Source: Bacteroidota bacterium (lineage in GTDB: Bacteria > Bacteroidota > Bacteroidia > B-17B0 > Aurantibacillaceae). Taken from it: a DNA stretch of 64,000 nucleotides. Location of the stretch: positions 31,681-95,680 of the forward strand of contig JACQAK010000101.1 in the NCBI GenBank assembly GCA_016194985.1, written 5' to 3'. Below are positions 1 through 9,014 of this stretch, piece by piece (positions within the stretch are counted from its first letter, which is position 1; every line of letters begins with the position of its first letter). Under the pieces are notes generated by a model. That model did not search any database. It was not told where the DNA came from and saw only the letters and a program-made list of their open reading frames with translations. Position numbers and translations under genes: made by a program.

Positions 1-196
1 GTACTTTGGTGCCATACGGCTTTAAAGCGGTATTTTGTAAAAATCCGGCAAATGAATTTTTTTCTGACTTTACCCTTACATAATTAGCAGGTGTTAAAAA
101 GCGTTCCGAAATAGTAGCCCCTGATGAATTTATCAAAGGCGATCCCTGTTGTTTGCGAAAAGAGAATACAACTATCAAACAGGTAAGAATACCCAA
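1..196 (-). CDS. DUF4846-like secreted protein, N-terminal part only
   Basis: The minus strand is open from about 196 to the window edge and reads a hydrophobic start (LGILTCLIVVFSFRKQ) followed by a segment containing NSFAGFLQNTALKPYG. That segment resembles the conserved N-terminal motif of DUF4846 proteins as I remember it. No ATG lies between the upstream in-frame stop and the window edge. The best start is therefore TTG at 196, giving a plausible signal peptide; ATT codons further upstream are the alternatives. It lies 31 bp downstream of ftsX on the same strand. Function unknown. Family assignment is from a short segment only. Confidence 0.5.
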   Translation of the reverse strand, partial: MGILTCLIVVFSFRKQQGSPLINSSGATISERFLTPANYVRVKSEKNSFAGFLQNTALKPYGTKV

Positions 197-227
197 CTTT
201 ACATATGTGTTATGGAGTTGAATGGGA

Positions 228-1118
228 TTAGAAATATAAATCGTCTGTTTTTAAGCGCAGATAGCGGCTTACAGAAAGTGCGGCGCTTAACCCGGAAATC
301 AAAACACCTAAGAGTACAATGCCCGCAAATAAAGCAGCCAGTAAGTTAGGATCCTGCAATTGTAACAGATCTGGGATATAATTGGTGCTTAGTATTAAAA
401 ACCCTGCCAATAAAAAACCTGCCAATAATCCGGCAATAACTCCCTGACGAATCCCTTTAAAAATAAACGGTTTACGAATAAAGCCCTGCGTAGCGCCAAC
501 CAGATACATGGTTCTGATCAAAAAGCGTTTAGCATAAATAGACAGACGAATGGTATTATTAATTAATGCAATAGCAACTACCAATAACAAACCGCTAAAA
601 ATCAGGATATAAAGACTGATCACTTTGGCATTATCATTCACTTGTTTGATCATGTCTTTATGATAAATCACTTCTTTTACGAAATGTTTTTGCATGATCT
701 GTTTTTCAAAACCTGCGAGGCTATCCACATTGGCATACTCCGAATTTAATTTCACATCTAAAGAAGACAACAAAGGATTATACCCTAAAAAGGAAATAAA
801 GTCTTCTCCCAGATCTTTTTGTAATTTTTTAGCGGCCGCGTCTTTACTAATATAATCCACCTGTTTGGTAAAGGCAGATGAACTGATTTCCTGTTTTAAT
901 ATATCCAGTTCGGCTGAAGTGGTAGTATCTTTAAGCACGACCTGAAATCCAACATTCTCCTTAATATGATTGGATAATTTTTTTGCATTGATCACTACCA
1001 ATCCCAAAAGCCCTAACATAAATAATACTAATGCCAAACTAATGACAACGGTAACGGAAGAAGTTTTTAATTTTTGAGTAGCTGTTCTATTAGACACAAT
1101 GATGTAATTTATATTCAA
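228..1118 (-). CDS. ftsX: Cell division ABC transporter permease FtsX
   Basis: FtsX is the inner-membrane partner of the ATPase FtsE. It couples septation to activation of cell-wall hydrolases. The 296-residue protein has the family layout: one membrane helix at about 21-44, a periplasmic domain at about 45-163, then three helices near 165-190, 225-247 and 258-280 forming the FtsX-type permease domain. Length is normal. ftsE is not in the window. In many Bacteroidota ftsX is followed by a DUF3098 gene and uppP; here those two lie 32 kb away (32989-34043), so the block appears split. trmD is upstream on the same strand, separated by 154 bp with a hairpin. Confidence 0.92.
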   Translation of the reverse strand: MNINYIIVSNRTATQKLKTSSVTVVISLALVLFMLGLLGLVVINAKKLSNHIKENVGFQVVLKDTTTSAELDILKQEISSSAFTKQVDYISKDAAAKKLQKDLGEDFISFLGYNPLLSSLDVKLNSEYANVDSLAGFEKQIMQKHFVKEVIYHKDMIKQVNDNAKVISLYILIFSGLLLVVAIALINNTIRLSIYAKRFLIRTMYLVGATQGFIRKPFIFKGIRQGVIAGLLAGFLLAGFLILSTNYIPDLLQLQDPNLLAALFAGIVLLGVLISGLSAALSVSRYLRLKTDDLYF

Positions 1119-1198
1119 CTAAAATAAGGGAAATATAAACCACATGCTGTTTTTTAAAAAGGAATAATTAACAGGTGAATGTTTGTATAACTCTTGCC

Positions 1199-1227
1199 AT
1201 TGTTCAACCCCAAAGGGGTTGAACAAT
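1199..1227. other. Perfect 13-bp stem-loop between trmD and ftsX
   Basis: Positions 1199-1211 and 1215-1227 are perfect inverted repeats around an AAA loop, with core ACCCCAAAGGGGT. It lies between co-directional trmD and ftsX. No T-run follows on either strand, so it may be a transcript-processing or partial termination hairpin rather than a classical intrinsic terminator. Confidence 0.6.
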
Positions 1228-1272
1228 CAACGTTTATTTTTTGCAAAATCTATCTCCCTGAAAGGGTTATAT

Positions 1273-1947
1273 TCAAAGTAACAAATCTGGGCGGCGCAAT
1301 TTTGTTCTCTCCAGAGATTGCTCATGCCGCCATTCTTCCACCTTTTTAGTGTTTCCACTGGTTAGTATCTCGGGTATTTTCCAGCCATTATAATCTGCAG
1401 GGCGCGTATACACCGGTGGTGATAATAAATTATCCTGAAACGAGTCCGACAGAGCGGAAGTTTCGTCATTCAATACTCCGGGAATCAAACGAATAACCGC
1501 ATCACACAAAACAGCTGCCGGTAGTTCTCCTCCACTTAAAACATAGTCTCCTATCGAAATTTCTTTGGTAATAAAGTGTTCACGGATACGCTCATCAATG
1601 CCTTTGTAATGACCGCATAAAATAATGAGGTTGTTTAACGTTGACAAATGATTACAGGTGTTCTGTTTCAACGTTTCTCCATCCGGGGTCATGTATATGA
1701 TTTCGTCGTAAGTACGTTGACTTTTTAAATCGTTAATGCAATTGGCAATCGGTTCGATCATCATCACCATACCGGCACCGCCTCCAAAGGCATAATCGTC
1801 TACTTTTTTATGAGGCTCAATCCCATAGGCTCTCAGGTCGACTACATTAACCGAAACAAGCCCCTTTTGGGCGGCACGTTTTAAAATACTGTGGCTAAAA
1901 GGACTTTCGAGCAATGGCGGGTGAACCGTAATGATATCAATATGCAT
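1273..1947 (-). CDS. trmD: tRNA (guanine-N1)-methyltransferase TrmD
   Basis: TrmD methylates N1 of G37 in tRNAs reading CNN codons, using S-adenosylmethionine, and prevents +1 frameshifting. The 224-residue protein shows the SPOUT-fold signatures: GGGAGMVM at 56-63, [10 protein letters not shown] at 111-120 and [10 protein letters not shown] at 134-143, the last two forming the knotted cofactor site. Length is close to the bacterial norm. The ATG at 1947 lies 3 bp from a 162-bp palindromic element that would form the mRNA leader. The usual rpsP/rimM/rplS neighbours are absent, so trmD is uncoupled from the ribosomal cluster here. Confidence 0.96.
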   Translation of the reverse strand: MHIDIITVHPPLLESPFSHSILKRAAQKGLVSVNVVDLRAYGIEPHKKVDDYAFGGGAGMVMMIEPIANCINDLKSQRTYDEIIYMTPDGETLKQNTCNHLSTLNNLIILCGHYKGIDERIREHFITKEISIGDYVLSGGELPAAVLCDAVIRLIPGVLNDETSALSDSFQDNLLSPPVYTRPADYNGWKIPEILTSGNTKKVEEWRHEQSLERTKLRRPDLLL

Positions 1948-1950
1948 TTT

Positions 1951-2112
1951 AGAAGCTGTTTAAAATTTATCTACTAATTTTGTTACGTATCTTTTTGGCT
2001 ACAAATTCGTTAAATTTTTCGAGATAGTAGCCAACTATCTCTGCAAAATTTGGCTTTTTTCGCTCAAAAATACACCGTAACAAATTTTACAATATAAATT
2101 CAAACAGCTTCT
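1951..2112. repeat. 162-bp imperfect palindrome (MITE-like or leader hairpin)
   Basis: The ends AGAAGCTGTTT (1951-1961) and AAACAGCTTCT (2102-2112) are exact inverted repeats. The arms continue inward with further matching blocks: ATTTTGTTACG on the left against CGTAACAAATTT on the right, TATCTTTTTG against CAAAAATAC, and GAGATAGT (2021-2028) against ACTATCTC (2034-2041) around the 5-nt centre AGCCA. No ORF lies inside. Arm divergence is small enough for one long hairpin. It fills most of the space between divergent trmD and the secreted-protein gene. It looks like a short non-autonomous palindromic element; no second copy was seen in this window. Confidence 0.8.
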
Positions 2113-2120
2113 CAAAATTA
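2113..2120 (-). promoter_or_regulatory. Candidate -7 element (TAATTTTG) for trmD
   Basis: On the minus strand this reads TAATTTTG, matching the Bacteroidota TAnnTTTG consensus. It abuts the outer edge of the palindrome, so a transcript starting here would carry the whole palindrome as its 5' leader. Confidence 0.35.
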
Positions 2121-2164
2121 ACAAAAAATTTAGGAATTATGAGGCTTTAGTTCTATCTATCCGT

Positions 2165-2172
2165 TATATTTG
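2165..2172 (+). promoter_or_regulatory. Candidate -7 element (TATATTTG)
   Basis: TATATTTG matches the Bacteroidota TAnnTTTG consensus and lies 18 bp before the ATG at 2191 of the secreted-protein gene. Confidence 0.5.
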
Positions 2173-2190
2173 TTTATCAAAAATAAACAC

Positions 2191-2988
2191 ATGAAGCACA
2201 TTTTATTAGCGGTAACTTTGTTAATTGGGTTACATTCTTTTTCGCAAAAAAAGGAAGAAAAAAAAGAGGGCGAAAAGGTTTTTTACAAAGAAGCGACTGT
2301 AGAAACCGACGATTATAAAATTTATATCATTGATGCTGTTGCCAATGTTAAGCAAGCCAAATTCAAGATCAAGATTTTTAATAAGACCAATGATTATTTA
2401 TTGATTAAACCAACGGAGTTTAAATACCTTGCCGGTGATAAGACATTATTAGGAAAAGATAAAACCTACGTAGTATCGCCAAACGAAGAAGAAACCGAAG
2501 TTATTGATTTTAGAGGTGCAGATATGCTTGCTGAAAAATATACGGTTGAGTTTAAAGGCATCTATAAAGCATCTGCAGGTGGCAAAGCTTCCACTGTTCC
2601 TGACTTTGATCTGCCAGCCAGTAAAAATGATTTTACGGTTGGAAATTTTACCTGTGATTTGAAGAAAGCTGATCTAAAAACAGATAAATCCGTTGTTAAA
2701 TTTGATTGTGTATATGTTGGCGATGGCGTAGGCTTAATTATGCCAACTAAATCAACACTGATTATGCCGGACGGAAAAGAAAATCCAAACTCTAAAAAAA
2801 CGAAACCTATTATTTTAGAGAGAGGGAAGCGAGATGATTTTACAATGATCTATCCTGAGTTACCCGGTTCGGGCGATATGCAAAAGCAAGCTACCAAAGT
2901 GAAATGGAATACTACGTTCAAAGAGTCTAAATTAACGGCTATTGGTGATGCTAAATTAGAACTGGTAAAGGATACCGAGAAAAAGTAA
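2191..2988 (+). CDS. Secreted protein of unknown function
   Basis: The 265-residue product starts with a typical signal peptide (MKHILLAVTLLIGLHSFSQ) ending in the SFSQ type of cleavage site common in this phylum. A Lys/Glu-rich linker follows, then two beta-rich segments with no cysteine lipobox and no family I can name. A TTG at 2170 in frame is possible, but ATG 2191 gives the cleaner signal peptide and sits at a good distance from the -7 element. It is monocistronic: the next gene converges on it. Probably a periplasmic or cell-surface protein; no function is suggested by its neighbours. Confidence 0.75.
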   Translation: MKHILLAVTLLIGLHSFSQKKEEKKEGEKVFYKEATVETDDYKIYIIDAVANVKQAKFKIKIFNKTNDYLLIKPTEFKYLAGDKTLLGKDKTYVVSPNEEETEVIDFRGADMLAEKYTVEFKGIYKASAGGKASTVPDFDLPASKNDFTVGNFTCDLKKADLKTDKSVVKFDCVYVGDGVGLIMPTKSTLIMPDGKENPNSKKTKPIILERGKRDDFTMIYPELPGSGDMQKQATKVKWNTTFKESKLTAIGDAKLELVKDTEKK

Positions 2989-3113
2989 TTGTAGATTCTG
3001 CGTTCGCCCCCGAAGGGGTCGTATATTTAAGCTCAATGTGAAATGCTATGATTATTAACTTGTTTCATTGATTATTATTTATAGTATTAACTATTGAGCC
3101 TCGGTCATCCACA

Positions 3114-3998
3114 TTATTTCTTTTCCAATCTACCCCAAACACCCAGCGGTAATTCAACACCGCTTTTGGCATGTAAGTACAGCTCGCCAATACTTAATTG
3201 CGATTTATGTTTTGTGGCAAAAGGCTGTAACAGATTTTGAGGCACCAACGCTGAGAATCCCAGAGAATAAGCATTCAAAATCAATAAATGCTGTTTAGTA
3301 TCCAGTATCTGCAATACACTATCAATCATTTCCAAAATATTGTCTTCCAGTTTCCATTTTTCACCGTTAGGTCCATGCCCAAAAGCCGGAGGATCCAGAA
3401 TAATTCCCTGATAAAAATTTCCACGACGCTGTTCTTTCTTTACAAATTTCAAGGCGTCATCAATCATCCAGCGGATATTATCGAGATTGGATTTTTGCAT
3501 GTTTTCATTGGCCCAATTCACAACCTGCTTAATGCTATCCACGTGCGTTACATCAGCTCCGGCTGCTCTGGCCACAACAGATGCGCCGCCCGTATAGGCA
3601 AATAAATTTAAAAACTTAGGCTTATCCAGATTCACCAAATAATCAAAGATCACATCCCAGTTACAGGCTTGTTCAGGAAAAACACCTACATGTTTAAAGG
3701 ATGTTAATCCTAAACGCAAGGTTATTTCTTTCTGATTTTTTTTATCCCCTAATGGATAATTGATGGTCCATTGATCGGGCATTTTTTTGAGCATTTTCCA
3801 TTCTCCGCTCGAACTGCTTTTAGGAACAAATCTCACATGGGCTTGTTTTTCCCACTCGGCATTGGAGTATATTTTCTTCCAAACAGCCTGTGGTTCAGGG
3901 CGAATGGTAATGTATTTTCCAAAGCGTTCCAGCTTTTCAAAATCACCACAATCCAGTAATTCGTAGTCTTGCCAATGGGTAGGAGTAAGTAGTTGCAT
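3114..3998 (-). CDS. Class I SAM-dependent methyltransferase (RlmI-like)
   Basis: The 294-residue protein has a Rossmann methyltransferase domain: motif I region NLFAYTGGAS at 131-140, acidic VDS near 153-155, and LDPPAFG at 201-207. LDPPAFG is the NPPY-type catalytic motif of COG1092-like RNA methyltransferases. The N-terminal 100 residues lack a recognisable PUA domain, unlike full-length RlmI, so the RNA target cannot be assigned. It converges with the secreted-protein gene; the short gap holds a GC-rich stem around 3003-3020 that could stop transcription both ways. Upstream is a period-7 repeat. Confidence 0.82.
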   Translation of the reverse strand: MQLLTPTHWQDYELLDCGDFEKLERFGKYITIRPEPQAVWKKIYSNAEWEKQAHVRFVPKSSSSGEWKMLKKMPDQWTINYPLGDKKNQKEITLRLGLTSFKHVGVFPEQACNWDVIFDYLVNLDKPKFLNLFAYTGGASVVARAAGADVTHVDSIKQVVNWANENMQKSNLDNIRWMIDDALKFVKKEQRRGNFYQGIILDPPAFGHGPNGEKWKLEDNILEMIDSVLQILDTKQHLLILNAYSLGFSALVPQNLLQPFATKHKSQLSIGELYLHAKSGVELPLGVWGRLEKK

Positions 3999-4006
3999 TT
4001 GGTGAA

Positions 4007-4034
4007 GTTATGAGTTATGGGTCATGGGTTATGA
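4007..4034. repeat. Period-7 tandem repeat, four units
   Basis: Four consecutive heptamers read GTTATGA, GTTATGG, GTCATGG, GTTATGA. The tract lies directly upstream of the methyltransferase start at 3998, in the divergent gap with the sugar transporter. Other period-7 or word-repeat tracts occur at 30668-30695 and 38558-38581. Confidence 0.75.
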
Positions 4035-4140
4035 GTTTTTTAAAAGAAATAGTAAAAAGAAGGTTGTTAATAAAAGGGTTTAGTGATGAAAAAGAGCCCA
4101 AACTAAAACATCTATCTTAGATACTTATTAAACCTATTTT

Positions 4141-5553
4141 ATGCAAAAATTACAGTCATCGTTTGTTGCGCTTATTAGTGTGTTTTTCTTCTGGGGTTTT
4201 GTGGCAGCCAGCAATGGAATACTCATTCCTTTATTTAAAGATAAATTCACTTTAAGCCAATTTCAATCGCAACTTGTAGATTTAGCATTTTACGCCGCCT
4301 ATGCTGTTGGCTCTATAATATACTTTTTTACTTCCCGCGCCATTGGGGACCCAATAAACAAAATTGGTTATAAGAAAGCATTGATAGTTGGGTTGCTAAT
4401 TTCGTCCATTGGTTCTTTGTTTTTTATTCCGGCAGCCAGTTTAAATTCTTATCCATTGTTATTATGTGCATTGTTTGTAATTGGTCTGGGCTTTGCTATT
4501 CAACAAATTGTGGCTAATCCATTTGTCATAAATTTTGGAGCCAAAGAAACAGGAGCTCAACGCTTAAACTTAGCGGGTGGCATAAATTCTTTTGGAACAA
4601 CTATTGGTCCTGTAATTTTAAGTTATGCATTATTTGGAAATATTAGTGGCCCTGCAGCGGCAGATAGTAGTTTAGAAGCTGTAAAACTTCCCGCATTAAT
4701 TTTATTTGCTTTATTTATTTTATGTGCGGGTATTTTATGGTTTTCAAAATTACCAGAAGTCACTAATTCCGAAAAATTAGATAAAGATTTAGGCGCCCTG
4801 AAATATCCTCAATTAACTTTAGGGATGATTGCCATTTTTGTGTATGTTGGAGTAGAAGTTTCTATACAAAGTAATATGGGCGCTCTCTTAGCCATGCCGG
4901 AAATTAAAGGAATTGATCACACTAAAATATCGCATTTTATTTCGTTGTATTGGGGTAGTTTAATGATTGGTCGATGGACAGGAGCTTTAGCCGTTTTTAA
5001 TTTTAGCAAAACAGTAAAAATCATCATGCAGTTTGTAACACCATTTATAGCATTTGGCGTAATATGTGGCGTAAATTATTTAAGAGGAAGTCATATAGAA
5101 GATTACTTGTTTTATATCCCTTACATTCTATTAGCAACTCTGATTTTTATTTTTTCAGGAGATAATCCGGCGCGCACATTAATGATATTAAGTTTAACTG
5201 CTTGTACTATGATGATTATTGGTTTGGTGAGCACAGGTAATTTAGCGCTCTATTCATTTATTAGCGGTGGATTATTTTGTTCTGTTATGTGGCCATGCAT
5301 TTTTGCTTTAGCCATTAATGGATTGGGTAAATATACCAATCAAGGCTCTTCATTATTAGTAATGATGATTTTAGGAGGAGCGCTTATTCCTCCATTTCAA
5401 GGATATTTAGTAGATATCATTAATCCACACAGATCCTATATTGTTACTGTATTTTGTTTTGCTTACTTAGCATGGTATGCATTCAAAGTAACATCTATTT
5501 TCAAACAACAGGGAGTTGAACTAGAATCATCTAATTCAAACACTGGCCATTAA
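4141..5553 (+). CDS. FucP-like MFS sugar transporter
   Basis: A 470-residue, 12-helix major facilitator protein. The N-terminus (FFFWGFVAASNGILIPLFK at about 15-33) and the NLAGGINSFGTTIGP segment near 141-155 are typical of the fucose/glucose/galactose:H+ symporter subfamily (FHS). It is the first gene of a four-gene co-directional run: a small acidic protein follows after 14 bp, then a GH92 mannosidase and a thioredoxin-like protein. This suggests import of a hexose, plausibly mannose released by the mannosidase. Substrate is inferred from context, not from sequence. Confidence 0.85.
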   Translation: MQKLQSSFVALISVFFFWGFVAASNGILIPLFKDKFTLSQFQSQLVDLAFYAAYAVGSIIYFFTSRAIGDPINKIGYKKALIVGLLISSIGSLFFIPAASLNSYPLLLCALFVIGLGFAIQQIVANPFVINFGAKETGAQRLNLAGGINSFGTTIGPVILSYALFGNISGPAAADSSLEAVKLPALILFALFILCAGILWFSKLPEVTNSEKLDKDLGALKYPQLTLGMIAIFVYVGVEVSIQSNMGALLAMPEIKGIDHTKISHFISLYWGSLMIGRWTGALAVFNFSKTVKIIMQFVTPFIAFGVICGVNYLRGSHIEDYLFYIPYILLATLIFIFSGDNPARTLMILSLTACTMMIIGLVSTGNLALYSFISGGLFCSVMWPCIFALAINGLGKYTNQGSSLLVMMILGGALIPPFQGYLVDIINPHRSYIVTVFCFAYLAWYAFKVTSIFKQQGVELESSNSNTGH

Positions 5554-5567
5554 TTAAAAAATATATC

Positions 5568-6017
5568 ATGATAGTAACCGTAAATGTAAAGCTTGTAAAT
5601 TCAAAGTTCAATCAGGCTTACGCCGATAAAGAGAATGAAGGCGAAGAAACAGAAGACAATATCAAATACCTGTGGGAAGATGAATTCGATGTTCAGGGCA
5701 ATGTTGCTACCTTTAAAGTTGTAAATAATACTACCTATTTACTGAAAGGGTTGTACCCCAACGACGACGAATTTTGTTTCGAGATTCCGGATATGACTAT
5801 CCTGGAATGTACCATGGATAATGGCTCCATAACACAATTTCCATTTTCAAAAAAGGCCATTAGCAAAACAGAAAAGAAAGAAACCAAAAAAGGATTGACC
5901 TTTTACGTTCAGCTAAAAAGTATTCGCGAAGTGGTAAATCCCATGACCGGCGTTTACATTCTCAAAGATGATTATCCAAAAGAGTTGTTGGAATTATACA
6001 GCGATGAAGAAGAATAG
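5568..6017 (+). CDS. Small acidic protein of unknown function
   Basis: A 149-residue cytoplasmic-looking protein with no signal peptide or membrane helix. It is strongly acidic, with a NEGEETEDN tract near 23-31 and an SDEEE C-terminus. I do not recognise the family. It is 14 bp after the sugar transporter and 22 bp before the mannosidase start, so it is almost certainly co-transcribed with them. The middle (NTTYLLKGLYPNDDEFCFEIPD) looks beta-rich. The ATG at 5568 is preceded by an A-rich leader typical of this genome. Confidence 0.7.
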   Translation: MIVTVNVKLVNSKFNQAYADKENEGEETEDNIKYLWEDEFDVQGNVATFKVVNNTTYLLKGLYPNDDEFCFEIPDMTILECTMDNGSITQFPFSKKAISKTEKKETKKGLTFYVQLKSIREVVNPMTGVYILKDDYPKELLELYSDEEE

Positions 6018-6039
6018 TTGATGTTTTAAATTGTACCTC

Positions 6040-8979
6040 ATGAATTTTAAACGGTATAAATCCTGTCTGTTATTATTTCAGTTAATTGGCGTTTTAAGCG
6101 TTTCTCAAACCACTAACTATGCCAGATATGTCAATCCGTTTATTGGCACAGGAGGTACCGGCCATACATTTCCGGGCGCACTCGTGCCGTTTGGAATGGT
6201 ACAATTAAGCCCGGATACCAGAATTGACGGGAGCTGGGACGGGTGTGGCGGATACCATTATTCCGATTCTTTAATATACGGGTTTTCTCACACGCATTTA
6301 AGCGGAACCGGCGTCAGCGATTATGGAGATATTCTGATTATGCCAACACCGGCTGTAACAGGATTCAAAAGTAAAGACTACGTCTCCAAATTTTCACATC
6401 TCAGAGAAAAAGCGGCTGCCGGCTTTTATAAGGTAACATTAGACAATAATATAGAAGTCCAATTAACAGCTACACCAAGAGTAGGCATTCACCAATATAC
6501 ATTTCCAAAAGGAGAAAAAGGGCACATTATTATCGACCTGTTGCACCGCGATAAAACATTGAAATGTTCTGTAAAACTCATAGATAGTGTTACTGCAGTG
6601 GGCTATCGTGTAAGTGAAGCATGGGCTGCCGAACAGTATGTATATTTCATCATGAAGTTCAGCAAAGCTGTTACTGTTCAAAAAACGAATGTGATCAACA
6701 ACGCTCAAAAAAAACCTAATGAAGAAGAAAAAACAGGCGGTATGGTCTTACAGTTTGATATCTCGGATGATAAACCGCTGCTGATAAAAACTGGCATTTC
6801 TCAAACAAGTATTGAAGGTGCTACCAAAAATATGGAAGCAGAAGCAACACATTGGAACTTTGATCTCTACCGGCAGGACGCTGAAAAGAGCTGGAACAAA
6901 GAGTTATCAAAAATAGACATCAAAACTTCTGATCCCGAAAAAGCAACTATATTTTATACTGCACTCTATCATTGCTTCACGCATCCATCCTTAGCAGGTG
7001 ATGTGGATGGTAAATACAGAGGCCGCGACCTGAAAGTGCACCAGGCCAATGGCTTTACGCCCTATACGGTATTTTCTTTATGGGATACCTTCAGAGCTTT
7101 ACATCCCTTGTTTACCATTATTGAACAAAAACGTACCGTAGATATTCTTAACACCTTTTTACAGCAATATAAAGAAAGTGGCCGTTTACCCATGTGGGAA
7201 CTCTCCGGTAATGAAACCAATTGCATGATTGGTTTTCATAGCGTTTCGGTTATTGCCGACGCTATGACTAAAAATATAAGTGGCATCAACAAAAATGCCC
7301 TTTACGAAGCCATGGTAGCTGCGTCTAATTATACAAATCTTAGCATTCCTATATTTAATCAAAATAACTATTTACAAATAGACGACGAATCGGAAAGTGT
7401 TTCTAAAACATTGGAATATGCCTATGATAACTGGTGCATTGCCCAGGTAGCAAAAAAATTAAATAAAAAAACCGATTATGATCTGTTCATCAAACGGGCA
7501 CAAGCATACAAAAATGTGTACGATAAAAAAACAGGATTTATGCGCCCACGCAAAAATGGAAACTGGCTGTCGCCCTTTGAGCCAAGGGAAGTCAACAATT
7601 ATTATACAGAAGCCAATAGCTGGCAGTATAGCTTTTTTGTGCCACAGGATGTTTCAGGACTAATCACATTAATGGGAGGGAACAAAAAAATGGAACAAAA
7701 ATTAGACGACCTGTTTAAAGCCAGTACAGAAACTGTAGGCAGAACGCAGGTTGATATCACGGGCCTGATAGGCCAGTATGCTCATGGTAATGAGCCCAGT
7801 CATCATATGGCCTATTTGTATAATTACGTGAGCAAGCCCAATAAGACCCAGGAAAAAATCTACCAGATAGTAACGGAGTTTTACAAAAACGATCCCGATG
7901 GTTTAATCGGCAATGAAGATTGCGGTCAAATGAGCGCCTGGTATGTATTAAGCTCTATGGGTTTTTATCAGGTTTGCCCCGGGAAGCCGGAATATACCAT
8001 TGGCTCTCCATTGTTTGACGATGTTACTATTCATTTAGAAAACGGAAAAACGTTCGAGATTAAAAAACAAAATCCGGATTCCGGATTCCAATATATTCAA
8101 TCCTCCACACTCAACGGCAAACTATCCAATAGCTCTGCCATTACTCACAGCACTATTATGAACGGAGGAATATTACAATTGATAATGACTGAAAAAGCAG
8201 ATGACAAAAGTCTTTTCGGAAGATCAGAAGCCTTGCAACCAAAAACGATCATCACAGACAAACCAATCGTGCCATCTCCCATTATCAACGCACCCACTAA
8301 AATAACGGAAACATCAAAAACAATCAGTATTGAACATCCTGATAGTAAAGCCACATTGGTTTATACATTGGATGGCACAGAACCAACAGCAACATCCAAA
8401 AAATATACAGGTCCCTTCATCTGTGATTCATCGGCAATCATCAAAGCAAAAGCAATTATTAATAATGAAAGCAGTACCACTACGACCTGTCATCTTTACA
8501 AAAAACCAAATAGCTGGACCATCAGCCTGCAAAGCAGTTATTCCAAACAATATGATGCCGGAGGTGATGATGGTCTTATTGACGGACAGCATGGTACCAC
8601 TAACTGGAAAAGTGGCGGATGGCAAGGTTATCAGGGGCAAGACTTTAATTGTATCGTAGATCTTGGAAAAATCACCTCTATCCAATTCGTGAATACCAGT
8701 TTCCTACAGGATACTCGATCATGGATTATTTATCCCAAACAAGTAGAGTACTCCATTTCGGAAGACGGTATTAATTATATGCCATTCGGTATCATCGAAA
8801 ACGGTATTGCGGCTGATGATTATAATTTACAAATGCGTACTTTCTTTAAGAATGAAGTCAACAGGGTAAATACACGCTACATAAAGATCAAAGCCACAAA
8901 TTTCGGTAAGCTTCCCGACTGGCATCAGGGAAGAGGCGGAGATGCCTTCATCTTTGTTGATGAAATAGAAGTAAGATAA
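6040..8979 (+). CDS. GH92 alpha-1,2-mannosidase with C-terminal binding domains
   Basis: A 979-residue secreted enzyme predicted to trim alpha-mannosides. It has a signal peptide (to about residue 23), then the GH92 fold opening with NPFIGTGGTGHTFPGA near 32. GNEPSHHMAYLYNY near 583 carries the family's catalytic glutamate, and GQMSAWYVLSSMGFY near 628 is another invariant block. After the catalytic region come a chitobiase/hexosaminidase C-terminal-like domain (about 750-825, VYTLDGTEPT) and a discoidin-like carbohydrate-binding domain (about 838-979). ATG 6040 is chosen over an upstream TTG at 6031 because the signal peptide then starts normally. It sits with a sugar MFS transporter and a thioredoxin-like protein. 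Confidence 0.9.
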   Translation: MNFKRYKSCLLLFQLIGVLSVSQTTNYARYVNPFIGTGGTGHTFPGALVPFGMVQLSPDTRIDGSWDGCGGYHYSDSLIYGFSHTHLSGTGVSDYGDILIMPTPAVTGFKSKDYVSKFSHLREKAAAGFYKVTLDNNIEVQLTATPRVGIHQYTFPKGEKGHIIIDLLHRDKTLKCSVKLIDSVTAVGYRVSEAWAAEQYVYFIMKFSKAVTVQKTNVINNAQKKPNEEEKTGGMVLQFDISDDKPLLIKTGISQTSIEGATKNMEAEATHWNFDLYRQDAEKSWNKELSKIDIKTSDPEKATIFYTALYHCFTHPSLAGDVDGKYRGRDLKVHQANGFTPYTVFSLWDTFRALHPLFTIIEQKRTVDILNTFLQQYKESGRLPMWELSGNETNCMIGFHSVSVIADAMTKNISGINKNALYEAMVAASNYTNLSIPIFNQNNYLQIDDESESVSKTLEYAYDNWCIAQVAKKLNKKTDYDLFIKRAQAYKNVYDKKTGFMRPRKNGNWLSPFEPREVNNYYTEANSWQYSFFVPQDVSGLITLMGGNKKMEQKLDDLFKASTETVGRTQVDITGLIGQYAHGNEPSHHMAYLYNYVSKPNKTQEKIYQIVTEFYKNDPDGLIGNEDCGQMSAWYVLSSMGFYQVCPGKPEYTIGSPLFDDVTIHLENGKTFEIKKQNPDSGFQYIQSSTLNGKLSNSSAITHSTIMNGGILQLIMTEKADDKSLFGRSEALQPKTIITDKPIVPSPIINAPTKITETSKTISIEHPDSKATLVYTLDGTEPTATSKKYTGPFICDSSAIIKAKAIINNESSTTTTCHLYKKPNSWTISLQSSYSKQYDAGGDDGLIDGQHGTTNWKSGGWQGYQGQDFNCIVDLGKITSIQFVNTSFLQDTRSWIIYPKQVEYSISEDGINYMPFGIIENGIAADDYNLQMRTFFKNEVNRVNTRYIKIKATNFGKLPDWHQGRGGDAFIFVDEIEVR

Positions 8980-9014
8980 TAGGTTTTAACAAAAAATAAT
9001 TTTTATTTCGTATC

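Noticed and set aside
3288..3605. Plus-strand ORF of 105 codons opposite the methyltransferase gene
   Set aside because: It lies fully antisense to a gene with clear motifs and shows no domain or promoter.
8330..8659. ORF of 109 codons within the GH92 gene
   Set aside because: A frame shadow of the C-terminal binding domains; composition is not protein-like.
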